A stretch of DNA of 64,000 nt from Oceanisphaera psychrotolerans (GTDB lineage: Bacteria > Pseudomonadota > Gammaproteobacteria > Enterobacterales > Aeromonadaceae), in contig NZ_MDKE01000068.1 of assembly GCF_001870485.1 (NCBI RefSeq), positions 1-64,000 of the forward strand, given 5' to 3'. The notes beneath the pieces are model-generated. The model searched no databases. It was given only the letters and a program-made list of their open reading frames with translations, and was not told the DNA's origin. The stretch's first letter is position 1. Each line of letters begins with the position of its first letter. This document shows positions 35,839-47,179 of the stretch, in pieces. Made by a program: the position numbers and the translations under genes.

Positions 35839-36578
35839 TGTGCGGACATTGTGGATGTTCCAGTGAAAAAGCCCGGTTGTCGGAGCCGGGGAGCGAGGCG
35901 CACAGTCACCTGCATCAGGACGGTGACAGCCTGCACTTGCAGCAGGCCTTGCTGGCCGGCAATGATGAACTGGCCCGGCAAAACCGCGATTGGCTGACGG
36001 CCAACCGCATCACCGGTATCAACCTGATGGGCACCCCGGGCGCCGGCAAGACCCAATTGCTGGAGGCCACCTTCAGGGGGGCCGGTGCCGACTGGCCGCC
36101 GATGGCGGTGCTGGAAGGGGATCAGCAAACCCAGAACGATGCCCGTCGCATTCAGGCCTGCGGCGGGCGGGCGGTGCAGATTAATACCGGCACCGGCTGC
36201 CACCTTGATGCGCAGATGATACAGGCGGGCCTCGCCAGTCTGGCGCCGCTGCCCGGCTCTCTGGTGCTGGTGGAGAACGTGGGTAACCTGGTCTGCCCGG
36301 CATTGTTCGATCTGGGCGAGCAGCACCGGGTGGCGATGATGGCGGTGACCGATGGCGAAGACAAACCGGAGAAGTATCCCCATCTGTTTGCCGGCTGCGA
36401 GCTGGCCATCATCAACAAGGTCGATCTGCTGCCTTATCTGGATGTCGATCTGGAGAAGACCAAGGCATCCTTGCGCCGGCTGAATCCCCGGGTCGAGATC
36501 CTGACACTGTCGGCCAGGACAGGGCAGGGGCTGGAAGCCTGGCGTGACTGGCTGCTGACCCGAGCCCATCATGGCTAG
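35835..36578 (+). CDS. hypB: Hydrogenase nickel-incorporation GTPase HypB
   Basis: A metallochaperone GTPase of 247 residues. An N-terminal nickel motif, MCGHCGC, is followed by a short His-containing linker, the P-loop GTPGAGKT (66-73), a metal-binding middle region (NTGTGCHLDAQM, with LVENVGNLVCP), and the guanine-specificity motif NKVD. There is no long poly-His stretch. The last 8 bases overlap hydB. Confidence 0.95.
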   Translation: MMCGHCGCSSEKARLSEPGSEAHSHLHQDGDSLHLQQALLAGNDELARQNRDWLTANRITGINLMGTPGAGKTQLLEATFRGAGADWPPMAVLEGDQQTQNDARRIQACGGRAVQINTGTGCHLDAQMIQAGLASLAPLPGSLVLVENVGNLVCPALFDLGEQHRVAMMAVTDGEDKPEKYPHLFAGCELAIINKVDLLPYLDVDLEKTKASLRRLNPRVEILTLSARTGQGLEAWRDWLLTRAHHG

Positions 36579-37683
36579 GCGTTTCTTGTCGCATCAGGAT
36601 CTGCACCATCTGCATCAGGCGCTGGTGTTGGCCGGTTTTGAGGTGATCGGCCCCACCGTGAAGGACGATGCCATTCTGTTTGCCCCCATCAAGAGTATCG
36701 ACGAGCTGCCCTGGGGCTGGCAGGAGCAGGCCGACGCCGGTACTTACCGTTTGCAGCACACCGCCGGCCGGCGCGCCTTTGCCTGGAATACCGGCCCCCA
36801 GGGGCTCAAACCCTGGCTGTTTCAGCCCCGGCAAAGCCTGTGGCGCGCCGAAAACACCGAAGATGGCCTGCGCTTTCGTTCCGTGGAGCCCGAGCCGAGA
36901 CCGCTCGCCTTTATTGGCCTGCGAAGCTGCGATCTGGCGGCGCTGAAAATTCAGGACCAACACTTCCTGGAGGGGCCCCATGCCGATCCCTTCTATCGGG
37001 CCCAACGCGCGCAACTGCTGATTGTGGCGGTTAATTGCGGCCGCAGCGCCCACACCTGTTTCTGTGTCTCGACCGGTGACGGCCCCGAGGCACGCTTTGG
37101 CTTCGATCTGTTGCTCGACGAACTGGAGGGCGGCTACCTGCTGCAGACCGGCAGCGACCGGGGTACGGCCATCGCGGCGCAGTTGCCCCTGAAAAAAGCC
37201 GGCGGCAAGCAGGTGGCCGAGGCCGAGGCTTTGCTTGCGGGAGCTCGCCGGCAGCAGCGGGTGATGCCGAGCGAGGCCGAGCTGGCACAATTGGTAGACC
37301 GGCTCGATCATCCACGCTGGCAGCAGGTGGCCGAGCGCTGCCTGGCCTGCGGCAACTGCACCTCGGTTTGCCCCACCTGTTTCTGCTCGAAACAGGACAC
37401 CGAGGGCGACATTCAAAACCGGCAGGCCGAGCAGGTGCGGCGGTGGGATTCCTGCTTCAGCGAGCAGCACAGCTACATCACCGGCAAGGTGGTCCGACCC
37501 GAGATCCGCCACCGCTACCGGCAGTGGCTGGTGCACAAGCTGGCCACCTGGCAGCAGCAATTCGGCCGCAGCGGCTGTGTCGGCTGTGGCCGCTGCATCG
37601 CCTGGTGTCCGGTGGCCATCGACTTGGTGGAAGAAGCCAAGGCCCTGCTGGAAGACACACCGCAGGAGGACGATCATGGCTGA
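36571..37683 (+). CDS. hydB: Group 3b hydrogenase beta subunit HydB (4Fe-4S electron transfer)
   Basis: This subunit passes electrons between the hydrogenase module and the flavin subunit. The 370-residue protein resembles anaerobic sulfite reductase subunit A. After an N-terminal domain with GLRSCDLAALKIQDQHFL, it has two 4Fe-4S motifs: CLACGNCTSVCPTCFC (about 251-266) and CVGCGRCIAWCP (about 336-347). Gene order beta-gamma-delta-alpha matches the Pyrococcus sulfhydrogenase hydBGDA. The start overlaps hypB by 8 bases and the end overlaps hydG by 8. Confidence 0.9.
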   Translation: MARRFLSHQDLHHLHQALVLAGFEVIGPTVKDDAILFAPIKSIDELPWGWQEQADAGTYRLQHTAGRRAFAWNTGPQGLKPWLFQPRQSLWRAENTEDGLRFRSVEPEPRPLAFIGLRSCDLAALKIQDQHFLEGPHADPFYRAQRAQLLIVAVNCGRSAHTCFCVSTGDGPEARFGFDLLLDELEGGYLLQTGSDRGTAIAAQLPLKKAGGKQVAEAEALLAGARRQQRVMPSEAELAQLVDRLDHPRWQQVAERCLACGNCTSVCPTCFCSKQDTEGDIQNRQAEQVRRWDSCFSEQHSYITGKVVRPEIRHRYRQWLVHKLATWQQQFGRSGCVGCGRCIAWCPVAIDLVEEAKALLEDTPQEDDHG

Positions 37684-38494
37684 TTTTCTGCCCATGACCG
37701 CCACCCTGGCGGCTAAGAAAATGGAGTTGCCGGGGGTCCATACCCTGAGCTTGGCGCTGGACACGCGCTCACCGTTCAACTTTGATTTCGGTCAGTTCAA
37801 CATGCTCTACCTGTTTGGCGCCGGTGAAGTGGCTATTTCCATCATGGGCTGGGACCAGGGCCTGTTGCAGCACACCATTCGCGCCGTGGGCCGGGTCACC
37901 CGCCCTTTGGTGGAGCTGGAAGTCGGCCAGCAGCTGGGCCTGCGCGGCCCCTTCGGTCAGGGCTGGCCGCTGGCGAAGCTGCAGGGGAAGGATCTGGTGT
38001 TCATCACCGCCGGGCTGGGCTGCGCCCCGGTGGTGGCGGCCATTCACCATGCGGTTGCCAACCGGGATCAGTATGGCCGCATCGTGATCCTGCAGGGGGT
38101 CAAACACCATGCGGACCTGCTCTGGCAGGCCCAGTACCGGCGCTGGCAAACCCTGGGCAAGTGCCAGGTGCTGCTGGCCGCCAGCGAGGAGCATCGGCAT
38201 CGGCACCGCTGGCGCCTGGGGCTGGTCACCGAGCTGCTGGAACTGGCCGAATTCGACCCGGGCCATTGCGCCGTATTGATGTGCGGCCCCGAGATCATGA
38301 TGCTGGCGGCACTCAAGCAGTTGGCGCGGCAGCAGGTGGGAGACGACGCCGTCTATATGAGTCTGGAGCGCAATTTTCAGTGCGGCCAGGGTTTGTGCGG
38401 TCATTGCCAGCTCGGTCCGTATTTTGTCTGCAAGGATGGCCCGGTGTTCCATTATCCGACAGTGAAACCCTGGCTGGGGCAGGAGGGACTCTGA
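37676..38494 (+). CDS. hydG: Group 3b hydrogenase gamma subunit HydG (FAD/NAD(P)-binding)
   Basis: This diaphorase-like subunit exchanges electrons with NAD(P)H. The 272-residue protein has a ferredoxin-reductase fold: FNFDFGQFNMLYLFG for flavin binding, then VFITAGLGCAPVVAAIHH for the pyridine nucleotide. A C-terminal 2Fe-2S motif CGQGLCGHCQLGPYFVC has C-x4-C-x2-C-x7-C spacing. The ATG at 37676 overlaps the hydB stop. NADP preference is inferred from the group, not from a visible residue. Confidence 0.92.
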   Translation: MADFLPMTATLAAKKMELPGVHTLSLALDTRSPFNFDFGQFNMLYLFGAGEVAISIMGWDQGLLQHTIRAVGRVTRPLVELEVGQQLGLRGPFGQGWPLAKLQGKDLVFITAGLGCAPVVAAIHHAVANRDQYGRIVILQGVKHHADLLWQAQYRRWQTLGKCQVLLAASEEHRHRHRWRLGLVTELLELAEFDPGHCAVLMCGPEIMMLAALKQLARQQVGDDAVYMSLERNFQCGQGLCGHCQLGPYFVCKDGPVFHYPTVKPWLGQEGL

Positions 38495-39294
38495 TGGCAA
38501 CGCCCAAACTGACCCTGGCGGTACACAAGCTGACTTCCTGCTCCGGCTGCCAGTTGGCCTTCCTCAATCAGGGGACGGCGCTGCTCGATATGCTGGAAGA
38601 GGTGGAGTTTCTGCATTTTATCGAGGCGGGAATCGAAGGGCCGGAACAAGCCGTCGATGTAGCCTTTGTCGAGGGCAGTATCTCTACCCCGGAAGATCTC
38701 GAGCGGGCCCGGGCCCTGCGGAAAAACAGCAAGCTGGTAGTCACCATCGGCGCCTGTGCCACCAGTGGTGGCATCCAGGCTCTGCGCAACATGGCGGATG
38801 GTCCGGCCTGGCAGGCGGCCATCTATGCCCGGCCGGACTTTATCGCCACCCTGGCAACCTCAACCGGGGTGGCCGAGCACATCAAGGTGGACTTCGAACT
38901 CTGGGGTTGCCCCATTACGGTCGAACAGATGCGCCATTTTCTGCGCCAGTTGCGACTGGGTGTGCAGCCCAGGCCCGAGGCCGAAAAGCTGTGCATGGAG
39001 TGCAAGCGCCGGCTGCAGGTCTGCGTCATGGTGACCCGGGGCGCCCCTTGTCTGGGGCCCGTGGTGCGCACCGGCTGCGGTGCTCTCTGCCCCGCCTTCG
39101 GCCGGGCCTGCTACGGTTGCTTCGGCCCCTCCGAGCAACCAAACTGCGACAGCCTCGCCAATCGATTCGCCGGCCTGGGCCTGCTGCCCGACGACATTGC
39201 TCGGCGTTTCGCCGCCATCCACAGTCACAGTGTGCCCTTTCGTGAACAAAGCCGGCGCTGGCAGTCAATCGATGTGCGGGAGCTGGATGAATGA
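38494..39294 (+). CDS. hydD: Group 3b [NiFe] hydrogenase small (delta) subunit HydD
   Basis: The 266-residue protein carries the iron-sulfur relay next to the NiFe site. Proximal-cluster cysteines are in TSCSGCQ (16, 19), TIGACATSGG (88) and LWGCPI. Further clusters use CMECKRRLQVC and GAPCLGPVVRTGCGALCPAF, with CYGCFGP after it. There is no Tat signal, so it is cytoplasmic, as expected for group 3. TGATG couples it to hydG and ATGA couples it to hydA. Confidence 0.93.
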   Translation: MATPKLTLAVHKLTSCSGCQLAFLNQGTALLDMLEEVEFLHFIEAGIEGPEQAVDVAFVEGSISTPEDLERARALRKNSKLVVTIGACATSGGIQALRNMADGPAWQAAIYARPDFIATLATSTGVAEHIKVDFELWGCPITVEQMRHFLRQLRLGVQPRPEAEKLCMECKRRLQVCVMVTRGAPCLGPVVRTGCGALCPAFGRACYGCFGPSEQPNCDSLANRFAGLGLLPDDIARRFAAIHSHSVPFREQSRRWQSIDVRELDE

Positions 39295-40592
39295 AAAAAA
39301 ACAAGCGCCGTATCTCCCTCAAGGTCCCCTTCGTCACCCGGTTGGAGGGAGAGGGATCTCTGGAGCTAAGTGCCCGTGGAGACAGCATCGACAAGCTGTA
39401 TCTGGCGATCTTCGAGCCGCCCCGGCTGTTCGAGAAATTTCTGGAAGGGCGCGGCTATCAGGAGGTGCCGGATCTCAACGCCCGTATCTGCGGCATCTGC
39501 CCCATGGCCTACCAGCTTACTTCCATTCAGGCGATGGAGCAGTTGTTCGGTATCGAGCTGCCCGCGCCGCTGGTGCAGCTCAGAAAGCTGATGAACCTGG
39601 GGGAGTGGGTGCAGAGCCATGCGCTGCATATTCACTTTCTGGCGGCGCCGGACTTTCTGGGGTTCGATCATGCTCTGGCCATGGCCAAACAGCATCCTGA
39701 GGTACTGAAACGCGGCATGCAACTGCAGGAGGCCGGCAATGCGCTGATGACCTTGCTGGGGGGGCGCTCCGTGCATCCGGTTGGGTTGCAGGTGGGGGGC
39801 TTTGGTCGCCTGCCCGATATGGCGCGCTGGGATCAGGCCCGGCGGCTGGTAGAGCAGGCGCTGCCTGCCGCCGAACAACTGGTGCGCTGGACGGCGGGGC
39901 TGACGCTGCCCGATTACAGTCATGACTTTATCTGGGTCAGCCTGACCGAGCCGGATACCTATGCCATCAACGGCGGTCGCATCAGCAGCAACACCGGCCT
40001 GAGCCTGGGTTATGAGGATTATGCCGGCCATTTTGCCGAGCATCAGGAACCCCATTCCACCGCGCTGTATTCACTGCTCGATGGCAAGGATTATCTGGTG
40101 GGCCCGCTGGCGCGGATGAACAACAGCTTCGCGCAGCTGCCCGCCGAGGTGCAGGCGCTGGCCCGGGACTGCGGTTTCAGCTTCCCCAATCGCAACATGT
40201 TTACCAGCATTCAGGCCCGGGCATTGGAGATTTACTGGGCGCTGTTCGAGGCCAGGCAACTGCTGGCCCTGGATTGCCCGACCGGTGAGGCCTACGTACC
40301 GGTGACCCCCAGGGCCGGAGAGTGCTGCTTCTGCACCGAGGCGCCGCGAGGCATGATTTATCATCACTATCGGCTGGACGAGCAGGGCAAGGTGCTGTCC
40401 TGCAGTATCATCCCGCCCACCAGCCAGAACCAGGCCCGCATCGAGCAGGATCTGAAAACCTCGGTGATGCGCTTTGGCCTGAGCCACAGCGACCTGGAAC
40501 TCAAGCTGTTTTGCGAGCGGCTGATCCGCAACTACGACCCCTGTATTTCCTGCTCCACCCATTTCCTGCAGTTCAAGATACGGCGCGATTAG
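39291..40592 (+). CDS. hydA: Group 3b [NiFe] hydrogenase large (alpha) subunit HydA
   Basis: The catalytic subunit of 433 residues binds NiFe(CN)2CO. The N-terminal motif is RICGICPMAYQLTS (65-78), with Tyr where most groups have His, as I recall for group 3b. The C-terminal motif is DPCISCSTH (416-424). Nine residues (FLQFKIRRD) follow His424; this is the peptide that the HypF-fused protease would remove. All four metal-binding cysteines are present. It is the last of the hyp-hyd genes, followed by a 216-base gap. Confidence 0.95.
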   Translation: MKKNKRRISLKVPFVTRLEGEGSLELSARGDSIDKLYLAIFEPPRLFEKFLEGRGYQEVPDLNARICGICPMAYQLTSIQAMEQLFGIELPAPLVQLRKLMNLGEWVQSHALHIHFLAAPDFLGFDHALAMAKQHPEVLKRGMQLQEAGNALMTLLGGRSVHPVGLQVGGFGRLPDMARWDQARRLVEQALPAAEQLVRWTAGLTLPDYSHDFIWVSLTEPDTYAINGGRISSNTGLSLGYEDYAGHFAEHQEPHSTALYSLLDGKDYLVGPLARMNNSFAQLPAEVQALARDCGFSFPNRNMFTSIQARALEIYWALFEARQLLALDCPTGEAYVPVTPRAGECCFCTEAPRGMIYHHYRLDEQGKVLSCSIIPPTSQNQARIEQDLKTSVMRFGLSHSDLELKLFCERLIRNYDPCISCSTHFLQFKIRRD

Positions 40593-40762
40593 CCTGTCTG
40601 GTTTCCTCTCGCACCTAGGTCAAAGGGCCAGCTCCTCCGGCTCGCCGTAATATGAATAGCCTGATTAAAGCTAGACTTCATTGAGGAACACCGGGGGGCG
40701 GCGGCATCCGGAAAAACACCTTCATGTCCTGCCGCTCTGATCAGGGCTTTGCTACGCGCAAG

Positions 40763-40795
40763 GCCATCAGCAAGCAATCAGCAAGCCATCAGCAA
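40763..40795. repeat. Three tandem 11-bp repeats before the acyl-CoA synthetase gene
   Basis: GCCATCAGCAA, GCAATCAGCAA and GCCATCAGCAA run without gaps, 13 bases before the synthetase ATG. The gap 40593-40808 holds no other gene or clear promoter. Slippage here would change the leader length. Confidence 0.75.
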
Positions 40796-40808
40796 ACAAG
40801 GGGCTCGA

Positions 40809-42564
<1,756 letters not shown>

Positions 42565-42575
<11 letters not shown>

Positions 42576-43563
42576 ACCAGAGCCCGCCGGCGCCGAGCCG
42601 GATACCCGTCACCTGCTGTTGCTGCTGCAGGAAATGCTGCGTATCCGTCGCTTCGAGGAACGCTGTGCCGAGCTCTATATGGAAGAGAAGATCCGCGGCT
42701 TTCTGCATCTTTATATCGGTGAAGAGGCGGTGGCGGTGGGAGTGATGCAGGCGCTGACGGCGGAGGATGCGGTGATCGCCACCTATCGCGAGCATGGTCA
42801 TGCCCTGGCCCGGGGCCTGGACATGAAGGCGGTGATGGCGGAGATGTACGGCAAGGTGACTGGCAGCAGCCGGGGGCGGGGCGGTTCCATGCATATCTTC
42901 GACCAGGCCAAACGCTTCTACGGTGGTAATGCCATCGTCGCCGGCGCCCTGCCCATGGCGGTGGGGCTGGCGCTGGCGGATCAGTTGCAGGGGCGAAACC
43001 GGGTTACTTGTTGCTTCTTCGGTGAAGGGGCGGTGGCGGAAGGGGAATTTCACGAAAGCCTGAACCTGGCGCAACTGTGGCAGTTGCCGGTGCTGTTCGT
43101 GTGTGAAAACAACCGCTACGCCATGGGCACGGCGCTGGCCCTTTCCGAGTCGGAACCGCGTATCTTCAAGAAGGCCGAAAGCTATGGTTTGGCCGCCCGG
43201 GCGGTGGACGGCATGCAGGTAACAGAGGTGGAGGCGGCGGCCCGGGCAGATTGCGAGGCCATCCGGGCCGGCGGTGGCCCTCGCTTTCTGGAATGCCTGA
43301 CCTACCGTTTTCGCGGCCATTCCATGTTCGATACCCAGCTGTACCGCACCCCGGACGAGGTCGAGCAGTGGCAGAAAAAGGGGCCCATCGTGCAGCTCAG
43401 GCACCGGCTGGAACAGAGTGGCAGTCTGGACGAGGCCCGCTGGCAGCAGCTGGAGCAGGCGGTCAGGCTGGAGATCAATGCCGCCGTCGCCTTCGCCGAG
43501 CAGTCCGAATTCGAGCCCAAGTCGGATCTGTGCCGCAGCGTTTATCAGGAGTCGCAAGCATGA
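42565..43563 (+). CDS. 2-oxoacid (pyruvate/acetoin-type) dehydrogenase E1 alpha subunit
   Basis: The 332-residue protein is the thiamine-diphosphate-binding half of a heterotetrameric E1. It shows [36 protein letters not shown] and the ThDP motif [17 protein letters not shown], ending near [10 protein letters not shown]. The phosphorylation-loop-like [14 protein letters not shown] is also typical. It is closest in style to acetoin or pyruvate dehydrogenase E1 alpha of two-subunit complexes. The substrate is not determinable here. The end overlaps the beta gene (ATGA). Confidence 0.88.
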
Positions 43564-44542
43564 ACGAGCCGACCATCAGTTACCGTGAAGCGATGCGCGA
43601 AGCCATCCGGGACGCCATCCATGAAGACCCGCGGGTATTCGTGATGGGTGAGGACGTGGGTCATTACGGCGGCTGTTACGCGGTGACCAAGGGGTTGCTG
43701 CAGGAATTCGGCGAGCAGCGGGTGCGGGACACCCCCTTGTCCGAGTCCGGCTTCGTCGGTGCCGGCATCGGTGCGGCCCTGGGGGGCATGCGGCCCATCG
43801 TGGAGGTGATGACGGTCAACTTCAGCCTGCTGGCGCTGGATCAAATCGTCAATAATGCGGCCACCCTGCGGCATATGTCCGGGGGGCAGTTGGGGGTGCC
43901 GCTGGTGATCCGCATGGCCTGCGGTGCCGGTCGGCAGCTGGCGGCGCAGCACTCTCATAGCCTGGAAAACTGGTATGCCCATGTGCCGGGCCTCAAGGTG
44001 CTGGCCCCGGCCACCCTTGCCGACGCCCGTTACATGCTGGCCATGGCGCTGGCGGATCCCGATCCCGTGTTGTTGTTCGAGCATGTGCTGCTCTACAACA
44101 ACACGGGGCCGGTACCGACAAAGGATCAGTGCCCCGACATGCACCAGGCCGTGGTGCGCCGGGAAGGAGCCGATCTTAGCCTGGTAAGCTACGGCGGCTC
44201 CCTGCCCAAGGTTCTGGAAGCTGCCGAATTGCTGCAGAGCCAGGGCATCGGTGCCGAGGTGGTGGACCTGCGTTGCCTGCGGCCTCTGGATATCGAGACC
44301 CTGTTTGCATCGGTCAACAAGACCCGGCGCCTGCTGGTGGTGGATGAGGGCTGGCGCACCGGCAGTCTGGCCGGTGAAATTTGCGCCCTGGTGGCGGAAC
44401 ATTGCTTCTGGTCACTGGATGCGCCGCCGCAACGGCTGTGCAGCGCCGAGGTACCGATTCCCTATCCCCGGCATCTGGAGCTGGCGGCGACGCCTCAGGT
44501 CGAGGGCATCGTACGGCCGCAATCAGGGTGGTGGGAAAATGA
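43560..44542 (+). pseudogene. 2-oxoacid dehydrogenase E1 beta subunit, frameshifted at the 3' end
   Basis: The transketolase-like beta half of E1. The reading frame from 43560 is typical: [76 protein letters not shown] and [20 protein letters not shown]. After that the frame runs on into nonsense. One added base near 44512 gives TAAIRVVGK and a TGA that overlaps the ATG of E2 exactly, yielding 327 residues, the family length. As given the protein is extended to 44639. Confidence 0.85.
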
Positions 44543-45707
44543 CAAAAATCATCAAGATGCCGTCGTTCGGCTCCGATATGGCCAAGGGCATGGTGGCCGA
44601 GTGGCGGGTCAAGCCCGGCGATACGGTGCACCGAGGTGACGTGATCGCCACTATCGAGACCATGAAGGGCCTGATCGACCTGGAGGTATTCGACGAAGGG
44701 GTGGTGGAGGCCTTGCTGGCGGAAGAAGGGCAGCAGCGCCAGGTGGGCGAACCCATCGCCCGGTTGCAACTGGCCGGTGAAGCCGAAACGGCCGAAGTAG
44801 TGGAGCAAAGTCTGGCGGAGCAAGGCCCCGAACAAGCCGTTGAGCCCGACGCCACCAAGGCAACGCCTGCTCCCGCTCAGCCGAAGCCGGCTGCCGGTGC
44901 TATGGTGCGGATCTCGCCGGCGGCCCGACAACGGGCCGGGCAACTGGGGCTCGACTGGCATACCCTTGGGCCCGGCAGCGGCCCGGAGGGCGCCTGGTGC
45001 TGGCGGATATCGAATCCCTGGCGCCGGTAGTGGACGACCCGGGGCTACGGATGCGTCAGGCCATCGCCGAGGTGGTGACGCGTTCCAAGCGGGAGATCCC
45101 CCATTATTATCTGGAGCGGGATATTCCTCTGGCGCGGGCTCAGGACTGGTGCTCGGCCTTCAATCAGGGCAAGCCTGCCGAACAGCTGGTGCTGGTCAAT
45201 GCCCTTGTTTATTGCGCCCTGGCCAGGGCGCTGGCCGAATTCCCCCAGTTCAACGGCTTTTACCGGGAAGGCGGCTATCTGAGTGAACCCCGGGTGCACC
45301 TGGGCAATGTCATCAGCCTGCGCCAGGGAGGCATGGTGGTGGCGGCCATTCATGACGCGCCTCTATTGGGGGCGACAGCCATGATGGCCAGCTTGCGGGA
45401 TCAGGTGACTCGGGCCCGGGAAGGGGGGCTGAGGAGCTCGGAAATTCAGGACGCGACCGTGACGGTATCGAATCTTGGCGAGCGGGGCTCGGATCGTATT
45501 CAGGGGGTGATCTTTCCGCCGCAGGTCACCCTGCTGGGCATAGGGCGGGTGCGCAGCGCCCCCTGGGTGCAGGAGCAGAAGATAGTGCCCATGACCCTGG
45601 CCAGCTTCAGCCTGGCCGCCGACCACAGGGTGAGTGACGGCCATGACGGCGCCCGCCTGCTCAACCGGATAGACAAGCTGTTGCAACAGCCGGAGGCACT
45701 GGAATGA
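44539..45707 (+). pseudogene. 2-oxoacid dehydrogenase E2 (lipoyl acyltransferase), frameshifted
   Basis: The acyl-transfer core of the complex. The lipoyl domain (about 1-76) has the lysine in TIETMKGLIDLEVF, followed by an Ala/Pro-rich linker and a peripheral-subunit-binding domain starting MVRISPAARQRAGQLGLDW. After GSGPEGA the frame breaks; one extra C near 44994 gives LVLADIESLAPVVDDPGLRM and continues into the catalytic domain. The active site is SLAADHRVSDGHDGARLL, with His and Asp. Restored length is 389 residues. Two separate frames exist as given (to 45030, then 44997-45707). Confidence 0.85.
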
Positions 45708-45961
45708 AAGACAAACAAGCGCTGGCCGAGCTGATCTGTCGCCAGATCCGGGAGATAGCACCGGATGCGGACACCGAGCAGCTGAACCCGGACGAAGACA
45801 TGCGCGACGAGCTGGATCTGGACTCGATGGACTTTTTGCGGTTGATCGAGGCGCTGAGCCGGGCGCTGGACGTGCACATCCCCGAGGCCGACTTTGCTAG
45901 CATTACCCATTTATCGAAGATGGTGGATTACTTGAGCCGTCGGCTGGCGGCCGACACCTGA
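45704..45961 (+). CDS. Acyl carrier protein
   Basis: The 85-residue acidic four-helix protein has the phosphopantetheine attachment site DELDLDSMDFLRLIEAL, with Ser41. It overlaps the E2 stop by 4 bases (ATGA). An ACP inside a 2-oxoacid dehydrogenase and CoA-ligase operon is uncommon. It may hold the acyl group made by E1/E2 or by the synthetase, which is inference. Its 3' end overlaps the convergent hydrolase gene by 59 bases. Confidence 0.88.
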   Translation: MKDKQALAELICRQIREIAPDADTEQLNPDEDMRDELDLDSMDFLRLIEALSRALDVHIPEADFASITHLSKMVDYLSRRLAADT

Positions 45962-46708
45962 ACGCCAGCCAGGTCCGTATCTGCTCGCAGACCCAGTCCG
46001 GGGCGTCCAGGGTCAGGTCGTGGCCGGCATCCGGATGACGACGCAGGGGGAGTTGCCAGTGCTCGGCAATGGCCAGGCTGCAGCGAGGATTGACCAGCTC
46101 ATCGCCCAGGCTGTTCAGTACCAGCATGGGTACCGCGGGTCGGGCGGGTGGCGGACGATAGCAGAGGGCGGCAAGCAACTGGCGCAAGGTATTGCGGCGA
46201 GAGGGGGGCAACTCCCGGGCATGGGCGGTCCAGCGGGTCAGGAGATCGGCGTCATCGGCAAAGCATCGGCTGGTCAGTTGCAGTATGGCGGCTTCCTGCA
46301 GCAAGGGATCCCGCTGCCACAGGCACCATCTCAACAGCGGCCAGTATACCTGCGGTCTCAGCCGGTGATAGCAGGGGCTGAGGCCGGCCAGGCTGCTGTT
46401 GATCAGCACGACCACGTCCAGCTCGGCCGGGTAGCGGCTGGCCCAGTCCACCGCGATCATGCCGCCCAGAGACAAGGCCAGCAGCCGTAGCGGCCCCTTG
46501 TCACGCTCTGCCTGCCAACGGTCCCTTACCCCGTCGGTGATATCCGCAATGCGACTAGGCTCTGCCGATGATGCTCACGACCGAAACCGGGCAGGTCCGC
46601 CAGTATCACCCGCGCATCGGGAAAGCAGCGTTGCAGGTGCAGGGGAAATCCTTCCCAATGACGTTGCTCGCGCATCAGGCCCCTTAGTAGCAGCCAATTA
46701 GTGCTCAT
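45903..46708 (-). pseudogene. Alpha/beta hydrolase (BioH-like fold), frameshifted
   Basis: The first frame, from ATG 46708, reads MSTNWLLLRGLMREQRHWEG, then ARVILADLPGFGREHHRQS. It shifts at 46552-46556 near CCTAG, after which the other frame continues RIADITDGVRDRWQAERDKG and LRLLALSLGGMIAVDWASRY (nucleophile Ser in LALSLGG). The catalytic Asp/His region is LVLNSLGDELVNP and HPDAGHDLTLD. One extra base gives 268 residues. The fold fits esterases or thioesterases acting on acyl-ACP or CoA, which would suit the adjacent ACP. It is transcribed towards the ACP gene. Confidence 0.8.
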
Positions 46709-46787
46709 TCTCGCTCCAGACCGGTAACGGCTTCTCACAGATAAAACATAGTCATTGTGACAAAACTGGACCGTCGCCAGTCCCGTA

Positions 46788-46923
46788 TCTATTGCCGTCA
46801 TTCCTGCGAAGGCAGGAATCCAGCGTGACCAGATACCATTCCGGCGAGCGGCACCGAAAGCACAGGACCCCCGCCTTCGCGGGGGGAGACTGGGTTATCG
46901 CGGATGTGGTGGAGTTATTGCGG
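46788..46923. repeat. 136-bp double-hairpin repeat, copy A
   Basis: It contains ATTCCTGC/GCAGGAAT (46800-46819) and CCCCCGC/GCGGGGG (46868-46885), two hairpins separated by about 48 bases. It is about 90% identical to copy B at 47002. The stretch 46709-47179 holds only these repeats and no gene. Confidence 0.88.
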
Positions 46924-47001
46924 TGATGACGAGGTGTATTGTGGAGGAAGCAGATCACGGGCGTGGGAAGATGACAAAGCAGGCCCATTGTCTGCACCGC
47001 G

Positions 47002-47137
47002 TCTATTGTCGTCATTCCTGCGAAGGCAGGAATCCAGCGTGACCAGATACCATACCGGCTAGCGGCACTGAAAAGCACAGGACCCCCGCCTTCGCGGGGG
47101 AGACTGGGTTATCGTGGAGGTGGCGGAGTTATTACGG
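47002..47137. repeat. 136-bp double-hairpin repeat, copy B
   Basis: This is a direct repeat of copy A, 214 bases further on, with the same two hairpins and scattered substitutions. The first hairpin is shared with the inverted repeat near katG, so the family is dispersed. It resembles non-autonomous REP/BIME-like or small MITE-like elements. Confidence 0.88.
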
Positions 47138-47179
47138 GGACGTGCCGTTATAGCGAGTATGACGAGATTCGTTGAACCG

